Origin: RUG100 sp034927505
GTDB taxonomy: Bacteria > Bacillota > Clostridia > Peptostreptococcales > Anaerovoracaceae
DNA length: 48,337 nucleotides
Reading direction: 5' to 3'
Assembly: GCA_034927505.1 (NCBI GenBank)
Contig: JAYFPY010000009.1
Span: 1 to 48,337, forward strand
The translations under genes were made by a program, and so were the position numbers. Positions 34,901-41,890 of the stretch are shown in pieces. How positions within the stretch are numbered: the first letter of the stretch is position 1; each line of letters starts with the position of its first letter. The notes beneath the pieces were generated by a model, which worked only from the letters and a program-made list of their open reading frames with translations, had not been told where the DNA came from and did not search any database.

Positions 34901-36173
34901 CATAGGCGTTGTATCATCCAAGGATTTCAATAACATCAACATGGGGCCGGGAGTCCTGGATGAAGGCGTATATGATGTGAAATACACTGTGGGAGATGCG
35001 GAAAAATCCGTCAGGTTGACGGTCGTTTCAGATGACACAGTTATCACCGGCAGCAGCGGCATATCAGGCAGAGACTATTTCATACAGAAAAGCGATCTTC
35101 CTGCACTGACGGAAGGAACGTTCCTTGAAAAGGGAAACGTGACCGGCTATGATGCTTCGGGAGATACGGTAAAAGGCAATCAGACCAATGCAGGACGTTT
35201 TGCTGTGGATGAGTCTGACTATTCCGTGCTGAAAGCGGGAAGTGCCGGAAAGACATATGGAGTGGAAACGGCCTACGGTACGGCGAAGAAGATGATAAAC
35301 GTTACGGTCGCCGACAGCGTGGCAGCAAGCCAAAGCAATAATGAAACCATTGCCGCCAGCAACTTCAAACTGACTCAGAAAGAGGCGGCATCTGTGGAGA
35401 AAGACAGGAGCACTCTGAGCAGTGCAAACCTGGATATGCTCATCGCAAAGGCAGCAGCAAAAGCAATAGACGGTAATGGAGCCGGCGTGGCTGTAACAAA
35501 GGTGACACAGCTCATCAAGGCGCAGAACGGAACATACAGAGTCACATTTGCAACGGCCAAGGGCACTGAAGTTTCCGTTGTGTGTACAGTAAGCATCCCG
35601 CAGAAGAGCATACTCCTGCTGAAGGGCGTCAATAAGACTAAAAAGAGCCAGAAGCTGACATGGACCAAAGTGAACGGGGCCGACGGATACATTCTATACG
35701 GCAACCGATGCAACCAGCGCAAACACAAGCATAAGATGAAAAAGATCAAGGTGATCAGGAACGGAAAGACTCTGACATACACGAAAAAGGGTATAAAGAA
35801 GGCAAGGAAATACAAGTACAAAGTGTATGCATACAAGATATCAGGAGGGAAGAAAGTGATAATAGCCGAAAGCCCTACGATACATCTTGTTTCCAAAGGT
35901 TTCAAAAAATACAGGAATGCGAGCAAGATCAAGCTTTCCAAAACATCGGTCAATGTGATGATGGGATCATCTGTGAAGATCAAGGCAAAGGTATATCCGA
36001 CCAAGAAACTGTTCTACAGAGATCACTGCGACAAGGCGAGATATATCAGTTCCAACAGCAGCATAGCAGTCGCCAAGAAAGGCGTAATAACAGGCAGGAG
36101 CACAGGGACATGCACGATATATGTCATCGCTCCAAACGGCGTCAGAAAGTCTGTGAAGGTCACTGTGAAATAG
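28935..36173 (+). CDS. giant secreted repeat adhesin (beta-helix, Ig-like, Fn3-like and Big_2 parts)
   Basis: The protein has 2412 residues. A signal peptide covers about 1-32. A Gln/Thr/Glu/Ala-rich stalk runs to about 95. Four large related units follow, starting near 99, 409, 692 and 996; each opens with (I/W)W-x-x-x-s-T-x-x-Y-x-T-L-Q-x-A-Y, passes through Gly/Asn-rich turns typical of right-handed parallel beta-helices (INGGTFTGN-like), then an LTGAL-x-x-GADVGVY block, and closes with YFKDDY. From about 1320 to 2140 come roughly seven Ig-like modules of about 110 residues carrying I-S-T-D-K-T. A Lys/Tyr-rich Fn3-like module (about 2145-2240) and a terminal Big_2 domain (KIKLSKTSVNVMMGSSVKIK) end the protein. 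There is no sortase motif or membrane helix, so retention on the wall is unexplained. Binding target unknown. Confidence 0.85.
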   Translation: MNNYKKNVKMNIVAVIVAVTMIFAVPINSFAGESGSDSTAGSNEQTQQTEQADQTQTAEQTESAGEAAGSDDSSTDNDPGQTTGVEKSGKAASTKSPEKPWMLSSNSTSYATLTEAYAAAEATDTITLDAGVTVTEKAAFSSEKDITLTSDANNPGVVTRALDTINIITVTKGDLTLNNIIFRATAEEKNDKAGCGKRGPAIHFNTSNGTLNIQDGTVIEDFYAGQSSVAGAGVRIGQRYSGNLLVFAKCVMTGGKIRNNMEGNNQHGGGIAIDWGEFHISGGEITGNGCGSTSGEVFFDADVSSIYLSGNPVIKNNTGGNNSYICDLPIMNRGVGNKATKVYMGKLTEGAEIGIYQRNGHVDNGYVAKVDTGIDASVAEDNLKYFFDDMAPAGLAMIAKDGYILFEKAKIWRVESTGTKYETLQEAYNNAAVTDTITLLDETYEDSFTDGKHAEGAATFSAGKNITLTSEKDTIKITRKTNTAALLNIDTGDTVTMDKMNFGSADKETAGTKSGIVNNGTLTLNKCTVAGFKSESGAGGINNGGTLNVNSGASVTNNTGVTGGIFNTAGSSVINLNGGSITGNTGTASGGVAGTGEINVKGKPVISGNTGNNVTKNVTLAGTQTVKLTGALETGADVGVYSEDHHQSGETIASGSEADAAASAEFFKDDYAAKIEIIHDEDNKANIVFASKKIWKNNTTDKKYSSLQAAYDAATSGDTIMLLDTTCSEYLTDGAWAESAAAFDKGKKLTVTTESGSGNVVRSDMSASLITINNANEDITFKNIVFGPTTAEAAGSKYLADVEAGKLTVEEGTAVKNMKGQGVFCTKGEVVINGGTFTGNNEDSGIFAGESGKVTINDGTFKKNTGIYAGVMFFNGDVSINGGEFTENSGFLGAVVCLRSVKMSGDPVIKNNTATQFNGDCNVYIADSGRNIILTGALKEGADVGVYVKSDHAVGKAFASGSSADYAAASSKYFKDDYTNKLRIVSSGKDVIFDGPAIWKVSSTGTDYSTLQLAYDNAAKTDTVTLLDVDNTTDITDKTVSEAPVTFAGGKNITLTSQSKQGSIVRKDKTKSLIAVNGSGDQLTIKEFNIGGAAAEAGESGNKGYGVEITAGKAVLQSGAAIRGINSNGNAGAGLGISGTGEFVLDGGTIEKNNGAYGGGVYVIGGKFTMNSGYIKDNTSAVFGAVCEMTNTSAQSASLVTINGGTITGNVSGRGAVGSLGGSFIMSGAPVITGNTDTSGKDANVYLFGNAKIYLSGALTDGAQVGVTSVSYHKGGGIIAVNGSTGSDASVVYPGVKCFSDDLTPELVIVQDVNNTKNIIFSAASLEGHNVVIRKSEAAALTSAGLVSKAEATATDNNGNDQAITVSSSKLAEINNADAGDKITGVTLTTPYKTRDISVLIVDDETSVTSDSSGYLRAEDMIITSSAAATAFGSFSSADAAKAKLIETNKVTGKLVAADLSTRDAEIIMYMNADSYAGLKTGTVGSYAVLYGVKSDSGKLATKTVKITVVDNDSGISSDGKYAITASDYTMKLAEANALTLSSSGKCTWLDNKTDPFVTKADGTTVDYTSIDTVKFKELQGASVAKAFDYTYEYKIDATETISRPVKINVTEDGSHTAIQAMPAILTTDEAKVLNAAAAKDLYKTNSVEVYTGVTDTGKTKVDLDDTANKEKLGGEMTHADLTALNNGTEGLYPVKYKYFYNGTSASTEFKEADTNIAVVPNGAAISTDKTSAVVGGNSISMSSADAKTKITDTDALATLCDTVGYRISDTSTELVPVGHITVATDSLSEMMTGKPGVYKVTFSVGSKGNDNYAAKDVTVAIYDDDAATAEKDGATKAAVWGSDTILTEKQAKAMEKAGASVTDGALIKANSVQGFAYEYTENDYVTEAPKVSYAAGTAESIAAGTKGEYTVKYKMTDKSDASLSAEKALKIFVVSDEAVISTDKTDAVYAQDALIKVSDAKAMSDDSDLIKANKAEGIKDGATASAGDIGVVSSKDFNNINMGPGVLDEGVYDVKYTVGDAEKSVRLTVVSDDTVITGSSGISGRDYFIQKSDLPALTEGTFLEKGNVTGYDASGDTVKGNQTNAGRFAVDESDYSVLKAGSAGKTYGVETAYGTAKKMINVTVADSVAASQSNNETIAASNFKLTQKEAASVEKDRSTLSSANLDMLIAKAAAKAIDGNGAGVAVTKVTQLIKAQNGTYRVTFATAKGTEVSVVCTVSIPQKSILLLKGVNKTKKSQKLTWTKVNGADGYILYGNRCNQRKHKHKMKKIKVIRNGKTLTYTKKGIKKARKYKYKVYAYKISGGKKVIIAESPTIHLVSKGFKKYRNASKIKLSKTSVNVMMGSSVKIKAKVYPTKKLFYRDHCDKARYISSNSSIAVAKKGVITGRSTGTCTIYVIAPNGVRKSVKVTVK

Positions 36174-36191
36174 TATAGATCAGATGCAATA

Positions 36192-36230
36192 CAAAAGGTG
36201 CTTTCCAAAAGGAGAGCGCCTTTTGCGTTC
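36192..36230. terminator. shared terminator between the convergent adhesin and YwaF-like genes
   Basis: CAAAAGGTGCTTTCC and GGAGAGCGCCTTTTG pair over 15 bases around an AAAA loop. The A-run on one arm and T-run on the other allow use in both directions. Confidence 0.8.
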
Positions 36231-37023
36231 AGTCAAAACGTTCTTTCAGACGTTGACGGATATGCCCGCCTTCTCTGCGGTCGTCCAGGATGAACGGGAT
36301 GTAGAATCCAAAGGAGATCAGCAGAAGGAGTCCCAGATATATAAAGATATACGTAGGCGAGCCGAATGAATCCTCCAGGGCGGCGATGGGCGTTCCCTTA
36401 GTGCCGTGGAGGAGAAACATATAGTTTACGTCAAAAGCCCTGTCAAAGAAATACATAGGGAAGGATACGACTGCGATGTAAATGACAACTGCCGGGAATC
36501 TGCGTATCCATGGGCGGTGCCGGCCGCCGGTAAAGATCAGCAGAGGAAACAGGAGCAGCAGCCCGTGTATCAGGAAAGCCAGGATACACCTGAAACTGCT
36601 CGGGTAGTAAGCTGTCCAGTCGGGGAACAGCAGCGCGCCGCATGTACAGATCATACACATGCCGTAGGCTATCTCTCCAAGATGACTGCGCAGCTTTTCG
36701 CTCTTTGTGAAAGCATATATCAGGTACACGAACATGGACAGTCCGCATAAGTGAAGAGGCAGGAATCCGATATTGAAAGCATGCACCGATATGAGAAGAG
36801 AATCTTTCAGGATCTCCAGTCCGATGAGAATGAGACTGATGACCTTCAGCCATCTGTCCTGCCGGACTGTATCATGGTCCACAAGACCTATCCTGCGGAA
36901 TTTTACACACAGGATAACGGATGCCGTGATTATTACTGCGAGCCATCCGATATGGACCGGGCCCCACCAGGAAAACCCGCTTTCAAAGGAACCGGTATGC
37001 ATCGACATAAAATGGCTGAACAT
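36229..37023 (-). CDS. YwaF/TIGR02206-like integral membrane protein
   Basis: The protein has 264 residues with about seven hydrophobic segments. The family pattern is seen in SWWGPVHIGWLAV near residue 18, LPLHLCGLSMFVYLIYAFTK near 87-106, the GEIAYGMCMICTCGALLFPD region, and NYMFLLHGTKGTP near 200, where conserved His, Asn and Gly residues fall at membrane edges. It resembles Bacillus YwaF and the TMEM164 type fold. The function is not known; roles in lipid handling have been suggested for distant relatives. A GCGAGG ribosome site precedes the ATG. It is transcribed toward the adhesin gene. Confidence 0.8.
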   Translation of the reverse strand: MFSHFMSMHTGSFESGFSWWGPVHIGWLAVIITASVILCVKFRRIGLVDHDTVRQDRWLKVISLILIGLEILKDSLLISVHAFNIGFLPLHLCGLSMFVYLIYAFTKSEKLRSHLGEIAYGMCMICTCGALLFPDWTAYYPSSFRCILAFLIHGLLLLFPLLIFTGGRHRPWIRRFPAVVIYIAVVSFPMYFFDRAFDVNYMFLLHGTKGTPIAALEDSFGSPTYIFIYLGLLLLISFGFYIPFILDDRREGGHIRQRLKERFD

Positions 37024-37276
37024 GATAGACCTCGCTTTCTAATTACTAGTCTAACACATAAAGGCAAGGCAATAAACGAAAATAACAAAGGGCCCTTTTA
37101 TAATGAAGATGCCCTTTAATGTATCGTTTTTTGTTACAGTAATTATTTTCCATTTTTTAGGGCCCAAAAGGGCAAAACAACATACTGTTTTTTCCAGTTT
37201 TGCATTTTTCAACATTTGTAACTAGTTGCATTTTCAACGATTTTCAGAAAACTTTTAAAAAACAGATAAAAAACAG
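37024..37276. promoter_or_regulatory. divergent intergenic region with GGGCCC-centred palindromes
   Basis: AT-rich spacer between the YwaF-like and NCS1 permease genes. It holds a perfect 12-base palindrome AAAGGGCCCTTT (37087-37098) followed by GCCCTTT (37111-37117), and a second cluster TTAGGGCCCAAAAGGGC (37157-37173). These repeated AAGGGC half-sites suggest binding of a dimeric regulator. Alternatively the first set, AAAGGGC with the distant GCCCTTT, could fold as a hairpin. No gene is seen. Confidence 0.45.
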
Positions 37277-37304
37277 TTACTTTACGGTCGCGATGTAGTA
37301 TAAT
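37277..37304 (+). promoter_or_regulatory. promoter of the NCS1 permease gene
   Basis: TATAAT (37299-37304) with TTACTT (37277-37282) 16 bases upstream. The start codon is about 45 bases beyond, preceded by ACGGAGG. Confidence 0.65.
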
Positions 37305-37349
37305 GACATTGTAATATTTTACGCATTTATTTAATACGGAGGTGTTTAA

Positions 37350-38921
37350 ATGTCTAACTACACACAAGTTGAACGCAACGGACTGTTTGAATTGACAGAC
37401 GCTGCAAGATCGGAACTTGCGTCTTCGAAGTATTATAATGAAGACCTTGCTCCAACATCCGTATCCCAGAGGACCTGGACCACATACAACATAACTATGT
37501 TGTGGGTCGGCATGTCGATATGCGTGCCTTCGCTTTCTCTGGCTTCCGGACTTATCGTCATGGGAGTTTCCCCATGGCTGTCGGTTATCAACGTAGCACT
37601 TGGTAACTTGATCATCTTGATACCGATCCAGATGAACTCTCAGATCGGTACAAAGTACGGTATTCCTTTCCCTCTTTTCGCAAGACTGACATTTGGTTCC
37701 AAGGGAGCTCATCTGCCGGCATTGCTGAGGGCGTTCACAGCCTGCGGCTGGACTTCTGTTCAGGCCTGGGTAGGCGGCGGTGCAGTAGCAGCCATCATCG
37801 GATGCTTTGCCAGCAAGTTTGCAGACAGCACCTGGATTATCAACCTTCCTTCATGGAGCGGTATGCAGGCAACTTCAGCAGCTACATTTATCGGCTATAT
37901 CATATTCATACTGTTCATCGTATGGGTTGCTTATAACGGGATCGAAAATATCAAATGGGTCCAGAATATCGGCGGACCTATTTTGATCGTTGTTATGATC
38001 GCACTGCTGATCTGGTCGGCAAAGACTGCAAGTAATGCAGGATACAGTTTCGGAGATGTCCTCAATCAAAAGAGCGATCAGGCACTGATCGATAAAAACG
38101 GAGGATTCGCATTAGTATATCTGGCAGGTCTGATGGGGAACATTGCATTCTGGGCTACAATGGCTCTTAATATCCCTGACTTTTCAAGATATGCAAGAAG
38201 CCAGAAGGATCAGTTCCTTGGACAGCTGATAGGTATGCCTGTTCCGATGTTCTTCTGTGCTTTCGTAGGAGCATTCTTTGCACAGGCTACAAAGCTGTCA
38301 ACAGGAACTGCTCTCTTCGATCCGACCGGAGTGTTCTATCTGCTTGAAAACAAGATAATCGTATTCATAGCAGCTGTCGGCGTTATCATGGCTACCATCA
38401 CTACATGCGTAGCAGCAAACGTTGTAGCACCGGCAAACGGATTCTCGAATATTTCACCGAAGAGGATCTCTTACAAAAAGGGAGTTATCATCACAGTGTG
38501 CCTGGCATTCTTCATACTGCAGGCATGGTGGATATACGGTTCCGGCGCAGCTTACTTCACTTGGATGAACGCTTATGGAACGATACTCGCTCCTATAGCA
38601 GCTATCTTCATAGCCGACTACTTCGTCTGCAAGAAGAAGAGAGTCGACGTTGCAGCACTTTTCCAGGAAGAGGGCGGCAGATACTGGTATAACGGCGGAG
38701 TCAATCCTGCTGCTATAATTGCATGGTTCGTATCATTCATATTCCCACTGCTTACGTACTTTGGCGTAAAGGGCGGATTCTGGACATTCATCAACTCGAT
38801 CAACTATGTATGGTCATTTGCTATAGGTTTCATAGTATACATACTGTTGATGAAGACGAGCATGAAAGGAAATTCATATATTGAAGAAGACGAATATGAA
38901 TCTTTCACAGAAAGAAGCTGA
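37350..38921 (+). CDS. NCS1-family nucleobase/hydantoin permease
   Basis: The 523-residue transporter of the nucleobase:cation symporter-1 family has about twelve membrane helices. The N-terminal signature is intact: NEDLAPTSVSQRTWTTYNIT, then LWVGMSICVPSL, and GIPFPLFARLTFGSKGAHLP at helix 2-3, with NIPDFSRYARSQKDQ in the middle. The family imports cytosine, uracil, allantoin or hydantoins with H+ or Na+. The dihydropyrimidinase/hydantoinase gene next to it makes a hydantoin or reduced pyrimidine the most likely substrate; that is inference. A terminator follows, so coupling to the next gene must rely on read-through or a separate promoter. Confidence 0.88.
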   Translation: MSNYTQVERNGLFELTDAARSELASSKYYNEDLAPTSVSQRTWTTYNITMLWVGMSICVPSLSLASGLIVMGVSPWLSVINVALGNLIILIPIQMNSQIGTKYGIPFPLFARLTFGSKGAHLPALLRAFTACGWTSVQAWVGGGAVAAIIGCFASKFADSTWIINLPSWSGMQATSAATFIGYIIFILFIVWVAYNGIENIKWVQNIGGPILIVVMIALLIWSAKTASNAGYSFGDVLNQKSDQALIDKNGGFALVYLAGLMGNIAFWATMALNIPDFSRYARSQKDQFLGQLIGMPVPMFFCAFVGAFFAQATKLSTGTALFDPTGVFYLLENKIIVFIAAVGVIMATITTCVAANVVAPANGFSNISPKRISYKKGVIITVCLAFFILQAWWIYGSGAAYFTWMNAYGTILAPIAAIFIADYFVCKKKRVDVAALFQEEGGRYWYNGGVNPAAIIAWFVSFIFPLLTYFGVKGGFWTFINSINYVWSFAIGFIVYILLMKTSMKGNSYIEEDEYESFTERS

Positions 38922-38965
38922 TCATCAGCGAAATGCAATAAAATCACTTTAACAGCAAATATGCA

Positions 38966-38999
38966 GAGCCTTTGAGATGACTCAAAGGCTCTTGCTTTA
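38966..38999 (+). terminator. terminator after the NCS1 permease gene
   Basis: GAGCCTTTGAG and CTCAAAGGCTC form a perfect 11-pair stem around ATGA, followed by TTGCTTT. Confidence 0.9.
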
Positions 39000-39000
39000 A

Positions 39001-39095
39001 AAGAGGCCTCGCGCGAGGCAACGCAGAGCAAGGCCGAAGGGCGCATACTTGTGTATGCAACCTAGGTCGCGTTCAGCAGCAACGCAGCCTCTTGG
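39001..39095 (+). other. compact structured element of unknown nature before the hydantoinase gene
   Basis: The outer arms AAGAGGC (39001-39007) and GCCTCTT (39087-39093) pair. Inside lie the palindrome CCTCGCGCGAGG (39007-39018), a hairpin GCATAC-TTGT-GTATGC (39043-39058), and a repeated word GCAACGCAG at 39018-39026 and 39079-39087. GGCC (39032-39035) can pair with GGTC across the central hairpin. It is GC-rich in an AT-rich gap. It could be a small non-coding or cis-acting RNA, or an interspersed palindromic repeat; no known class is recognised. Confidence 0.5.
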
Positions 39096-39128
39096 AAAAA
39101 AGACAAGTATAGAAGGAGGTAATTATTA

Positions 39129-40556
39129 ATGGATCTATTAATCAAAGGCGGCAAAGTCGTTACAGCCAAATCTACTTTCAAGGCAGATGTCGCTGTTAAA
39201 AACGGCAAGATATCCGCTATCGGCACAAACCTGAAACCGGAAGCAAATACAACTGTTGTTGATGCAAAGGGCAAACTGGTCCTTCCGGGAGCTCTTGACG
39301 GTCACACTCATATGGCAATGCCTTTCGGCGGAACTATATCGACTGACGACTATCACGACGGTACCATTGCAGCAGCATGCGGCGGTACTACTACCATTTT
39401 CAATTTTGAAACTCAGGCCATAGGGCAGAATATGATCGACCTGGTCAAAGAAAAATATGAACTGGCAGAGAAACAGGGACCTGTTATAGACTATTCGTTT
39501 CATGTAGGCGTAGGCGACGTTACATCGGAAAAAATGCTGAAAGGCATGGATGATGTGGTCGATTTCGGGATCTCTTCATTCAAAGTATTCATGGTATATG
39601 ATTTCGGTGTGGATGACGGTCAGTTCTACAGTACATTGACTCATGCAGCAGAAATAGGCGCGCTGGTCGGAGTACATGCAGAGAACAATGATGTAAACAA
39701 GTTCCTGGTAAATAAATACCTTTCGGAAGGCAAAACTTCTCCTTGGTATCACTACATGTCCAAGTACGAAGCTGTGGCAGGCGAAGCTGACGAACGTGCG
39801 ATCAATCTTGCAAAGATGGCCGGCACTTCTCTGTACATAGTGCATCTTGACAATGCTCAGGGCGTTGCCGCTGTACGAAAAGCAAGATCGGAAGGATATC
39901 CGATATTTGCAGAGACTTGCCCTCAGTATCTGTACTTTACCAAGGATGTCTACAAGAACGGCAGACCGGAAGTCGGCCTGAGACCTCAGGACTTCGTATG
40001 CTCGCCGCCAATGAAGGGCAAAGAATCAAAGGATGCTCTCTGGGATGCGATCAACACAGGAGTCGTATCGACTCTGGCAACTGACCACTGTCCGTTCCTG
40101 AAAAAGGAAAAGGACTGGGGCATCAAGACAAAGACAGGTGCTAAAGGAAACTTCACCACTATCCCTAACGGATGTGCAGGCGTAGAAAACATGTATCCGT
40201 TCATTCTGTCCGAAGCAAACAAGGGCAGGATCACATTCAACAAGGCAGTTGAGATCGCAGCGGCAAATCCTGCAAAACTCTTTGGAGTAGATTACTGCAA
40301 GGGCGCTGTAGAGGTAGGTCTGGATGCAGATATCGTCATATACGATACAAAGAAAAAAGTCACTATCAACAACAAGGAGAACCAGCACGGGTCCATCGAC
40401 CATACTGTCTGGGAAGGCGTTGAGTGCAAGGGATATCCATGCGCAGTATACAGCCACGGAAATCTGGTATTCGACGGCAAAGACTTTGTCGGAGAAAAGG
40501 GCGCAGGCAAATTTGTAAAACAGAAGAAAGTCAAATTTACCGGTCCAAGATTCTAA
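39129..40556 (+). CDS. dihydropyrimidinase / D-hydantoinase family amidohydrolase
   Basis: This cyclic amidohydrolase opens hydantoin or dihydropyrimidine rings with a binuclear metal centre. The 475-residue length is typical. Metal and catalytic residues are in place: PGALDGHTHM near residue 55, the carboxylated lysine in SSFKVFMVYDF near 150, VHAEN near 180, a histidine in YIVHLDNAQG near 236, and TLATDHCPF near 318. The family usually has Ser or Thr after V/M in the fourth motif (VHxS); here it is Asp, which may affect substrate choice. AGGAGG lies nine bases before the ATG. Paired with the upstream NCS1 permease it implies uptake and hydrolysis of an outside ring compound. Confidence 0.92.
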   Translation: MDLLIKGGKVVTAKSTFKADVAVKNGKISAIGTNLKPEANTTVVDAKGKLVLPGALDGHTHMAMPFGGTISTDDYHDGTIAAACGGTTTIFNFETQAIGQNMIDLVKEKYELAEKQGPVIDYSFHVGVGDVTSEKMLKGMDDVVDFGISSFKVFMVYDFGVDDGQFYSTLTHAAEIGALVGVHAENNDVNKFLVNKYLSEGKTSPWYHYMSKYEAVAGEADERAINLAKMAGTSLYIVHLDNAQGVAAVRKARSEGYPIFAETCPQYLYFTKDVYKNGRPEVGLRPQDFVCSPPMKGKESKDALWDAINTGVVSTLATDHCPFLKKEKDWGIKTKTGAKGNFTTIPNGCAGVENMYPFILSEANKGRITFNKAVEIAAANPAKLFGVDYCKGAVEVGLDADIVIYDTKKKVTINNKENQHGSIDHTVWEGVECKGYPCAVYSHGNLVFDGKDFVGEKGAGKFVKQKKVKFTGPRF

Positions 40557-40596
40557 AAGGGGATCAAAATAATAAACAACCAAATATTATTTTTTC

Positions 40597-40635
40597 AGCG
40601 GGCGGCGTTTGCCGCCCGTTGATTTGTTGTTTTAG
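40597..40635 (+). terminator. terminator after the hydantoinase gene
   Basis: CGGGCGGC and GCCGCCCG pair over eight bases (ten with flanking A-T and G-T pairs) around GTTT, followed by GATTTGTTGTTTT. Confidence 0.85.
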
Positions 40636-40693
40636 AGCCTTCAAAAATGGTATTATATCAATGTATCAAAATACAGAAAAGGCAGGAAGAAAA

Positions 40694-41326
40694 ATGAAGT
40701 GGAGCAAAGCGAAGATAACAGAGCTGCTGGATATATTGAAAAAAGCTTATCCGGAGGCGGAATGTGCTCTGGATCACGGCAGCGTATATCAGCTGCTGGT
40801 GGCGGTAACGCTGTCGGCACAGACTACGGATGTGAGTGTGAACAAAGTCAGCGGGACCCTGTTTGAAAAGTATCCGGACCCCCGGGCCCTTGCCGGTGCC
40901 GATCCGGAAGATGTGGCGGATATAATAAAAAAGATCGGAATGTATAAAACAAAATCCAAGAGGATCGTAGATCAGGCAAAGATGCTGGTGGACAGATTCG
41001 ACGGGAAAGTGCCCGAGGACGACGAACTGCTGCAGCAGCTTCCCGGGGTGGGAAGGAAGACGGCCAACGTGGTCATGGCTGTAGGCTTCGGTCATCAGCG
41101 GATCGCGGTGGACACCCACGTATTCCGCGTGGCAAACAGGATAGGGCTGGTCAGCGAAAAAGATGTTTTGAAGACAGAGCTGGGGCTACAGAAGGTGCTG
41201 CCGGAAAACAGATGGACGGAAGCCCATCACAGTTTCATATTCCACGGCCGCAGGTGCTGTACAGCCAGAAAGCCGGACTGCGAAAACTGCCCCATTGAAA
41301 AGCTATGCAGAAAGGAGGGGGTCTGA
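40694..41326 (+). CDS. nth: endonuclease III
   Basis: This base-excision repair glycosylase/AP lyase removes oxidised pyrimidines. The 210-residue start at ATG 40694 follows GGCAGGAAG and matches the family N-terminus; longer in-frame starts reach into the terminator. The helix-hairpin-helix LPGVGRKTANVV with the catalytic Lys is near residue 114, the catalytic Asp is in VDTHVFRVANRIGL near 138, and the C-terminal [4Fe-4S] ligands are C-x6-C-x2-C-x5-C (CTARKPDCENCPIEKLC). Its stop overlaps the next start as TGATG. Confidence 0.97.
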   Translation: MKWSKAKITELLDILKKAYPEAECALDHGSVYQLLVAVTLSAQTTDVSVNKVSGTLFEKYPDPRALAGADPEDVADIIKKIGMYKTKSKRIVDQAKMLVDRFDGKVPEDDELLQQLPGVGRKTANVVMAVGFGHQRIAVDTHVFRVANRIGLVSEKDVLKTELGLQKVLPENRWTEAHHSFIFHGRRCCTARKPDCENCPIEKLCRKEGV

Positions 41327-41814
41327 TGCAGGAAATATTCGATGTGCTGGATCAACTGGATATAAAATATACGCTGCATGAACACGAAGCCGTTTTCACT
41401 GTGGATGATGTGATAGAAAAGGGATGCATCTATCCGGGAATAAATGTCAAGAACCTGCTGGTAAAGGATAAAAAATCAGGACGTCTGTACTTCGTCATTT
41501 TAGAAGATGGCAGGCGGCTGGATTTCAAGGGTTTTAGAGAGTGGACCGGATGGGGCTCAAGGATGACATTCGCCGGCGACGATGATCTGATGACATATCT
41601 CAATGTGACTCCGGGAAGCTGTTCGCTGCTGGGCCTGGTATTTGACAGGGAGCATGCCCTGACGGTGGTTCTGTGCAGAGAGATAGCCGAAGCGGACGAT
41701 GACGAACTGATCAACTTCCATCCTAATGTGAATACAGTTACGGTGTCTCTGAAAGTGGGAGATGTGAGAAGGTTCATCGACCATCTGGGCAACGAAGTGA
41801 TATGCGAAATATAA
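41326..41814 (+). CDS. YbaK/ProX-type prolyl-tRNA deacylase-like protein
   Basis: The 162-residue protein is of the YbaK/EbsC family, which includes free-standing editing domains that clear mischarged aminoacyl-tRNA (for example Ala- or Cys-tRNA-Pro). The start at 41326 shares its A with the nth stop and has GGAGGG upstream. Family marks include YTLHEHEAVFTVDDV near residue 15, NVKNLLVKDKK near 44 (with the conserved lysine pair), the GSCSLLGLVFD block near 98 and FHPNVNTVTV near 128. The overall pattern is closest to the ProX/PrdX branch. It is not preceded by proS here. Confidence 0.88.
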   Translation: MQEIFDVLDQLDIKYTLHEHEAVFTVDDVIEKGCIYPGINVKNLLVKDKKSGRLYFVILEDGRRLDFKGFREWTGWGSRMTFAGDDDLMTYLNVTPGSCSLLGLVFDREHALTVVLCREIAEADDDELINFHPNVNTVTVSLKVGDVRRFIDHLGNEVICEI

Positions 41815-41815
41815 C

Positions 41816-41850
41816 AAAATCGGATCAGGGATATGATCCGATTTTTATAT
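41816..41850. terminator. bidirectional terminator between convergent genes
   Basis: AAAATCGGATCA and TGATCCGATTTT form a perfect 12-pair stem around GGGATA, with T-rich sequence after it. It serves the deacylase gene and the opposing SEC-C gene. Confidence 0.9.
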
Positions 41851-41890
41851 TTTTGATATTTGACTGCGGTCCGATCAGACGTTCATCCGA

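Noticed and set aside
37024..37349. Purine-type riboswitch upstream of the NCS1 permease
   Set aside because: The GGGCCC words lie upstream of the predicted promoter and no three-way junction with purine-aptamer loops can be drawn.
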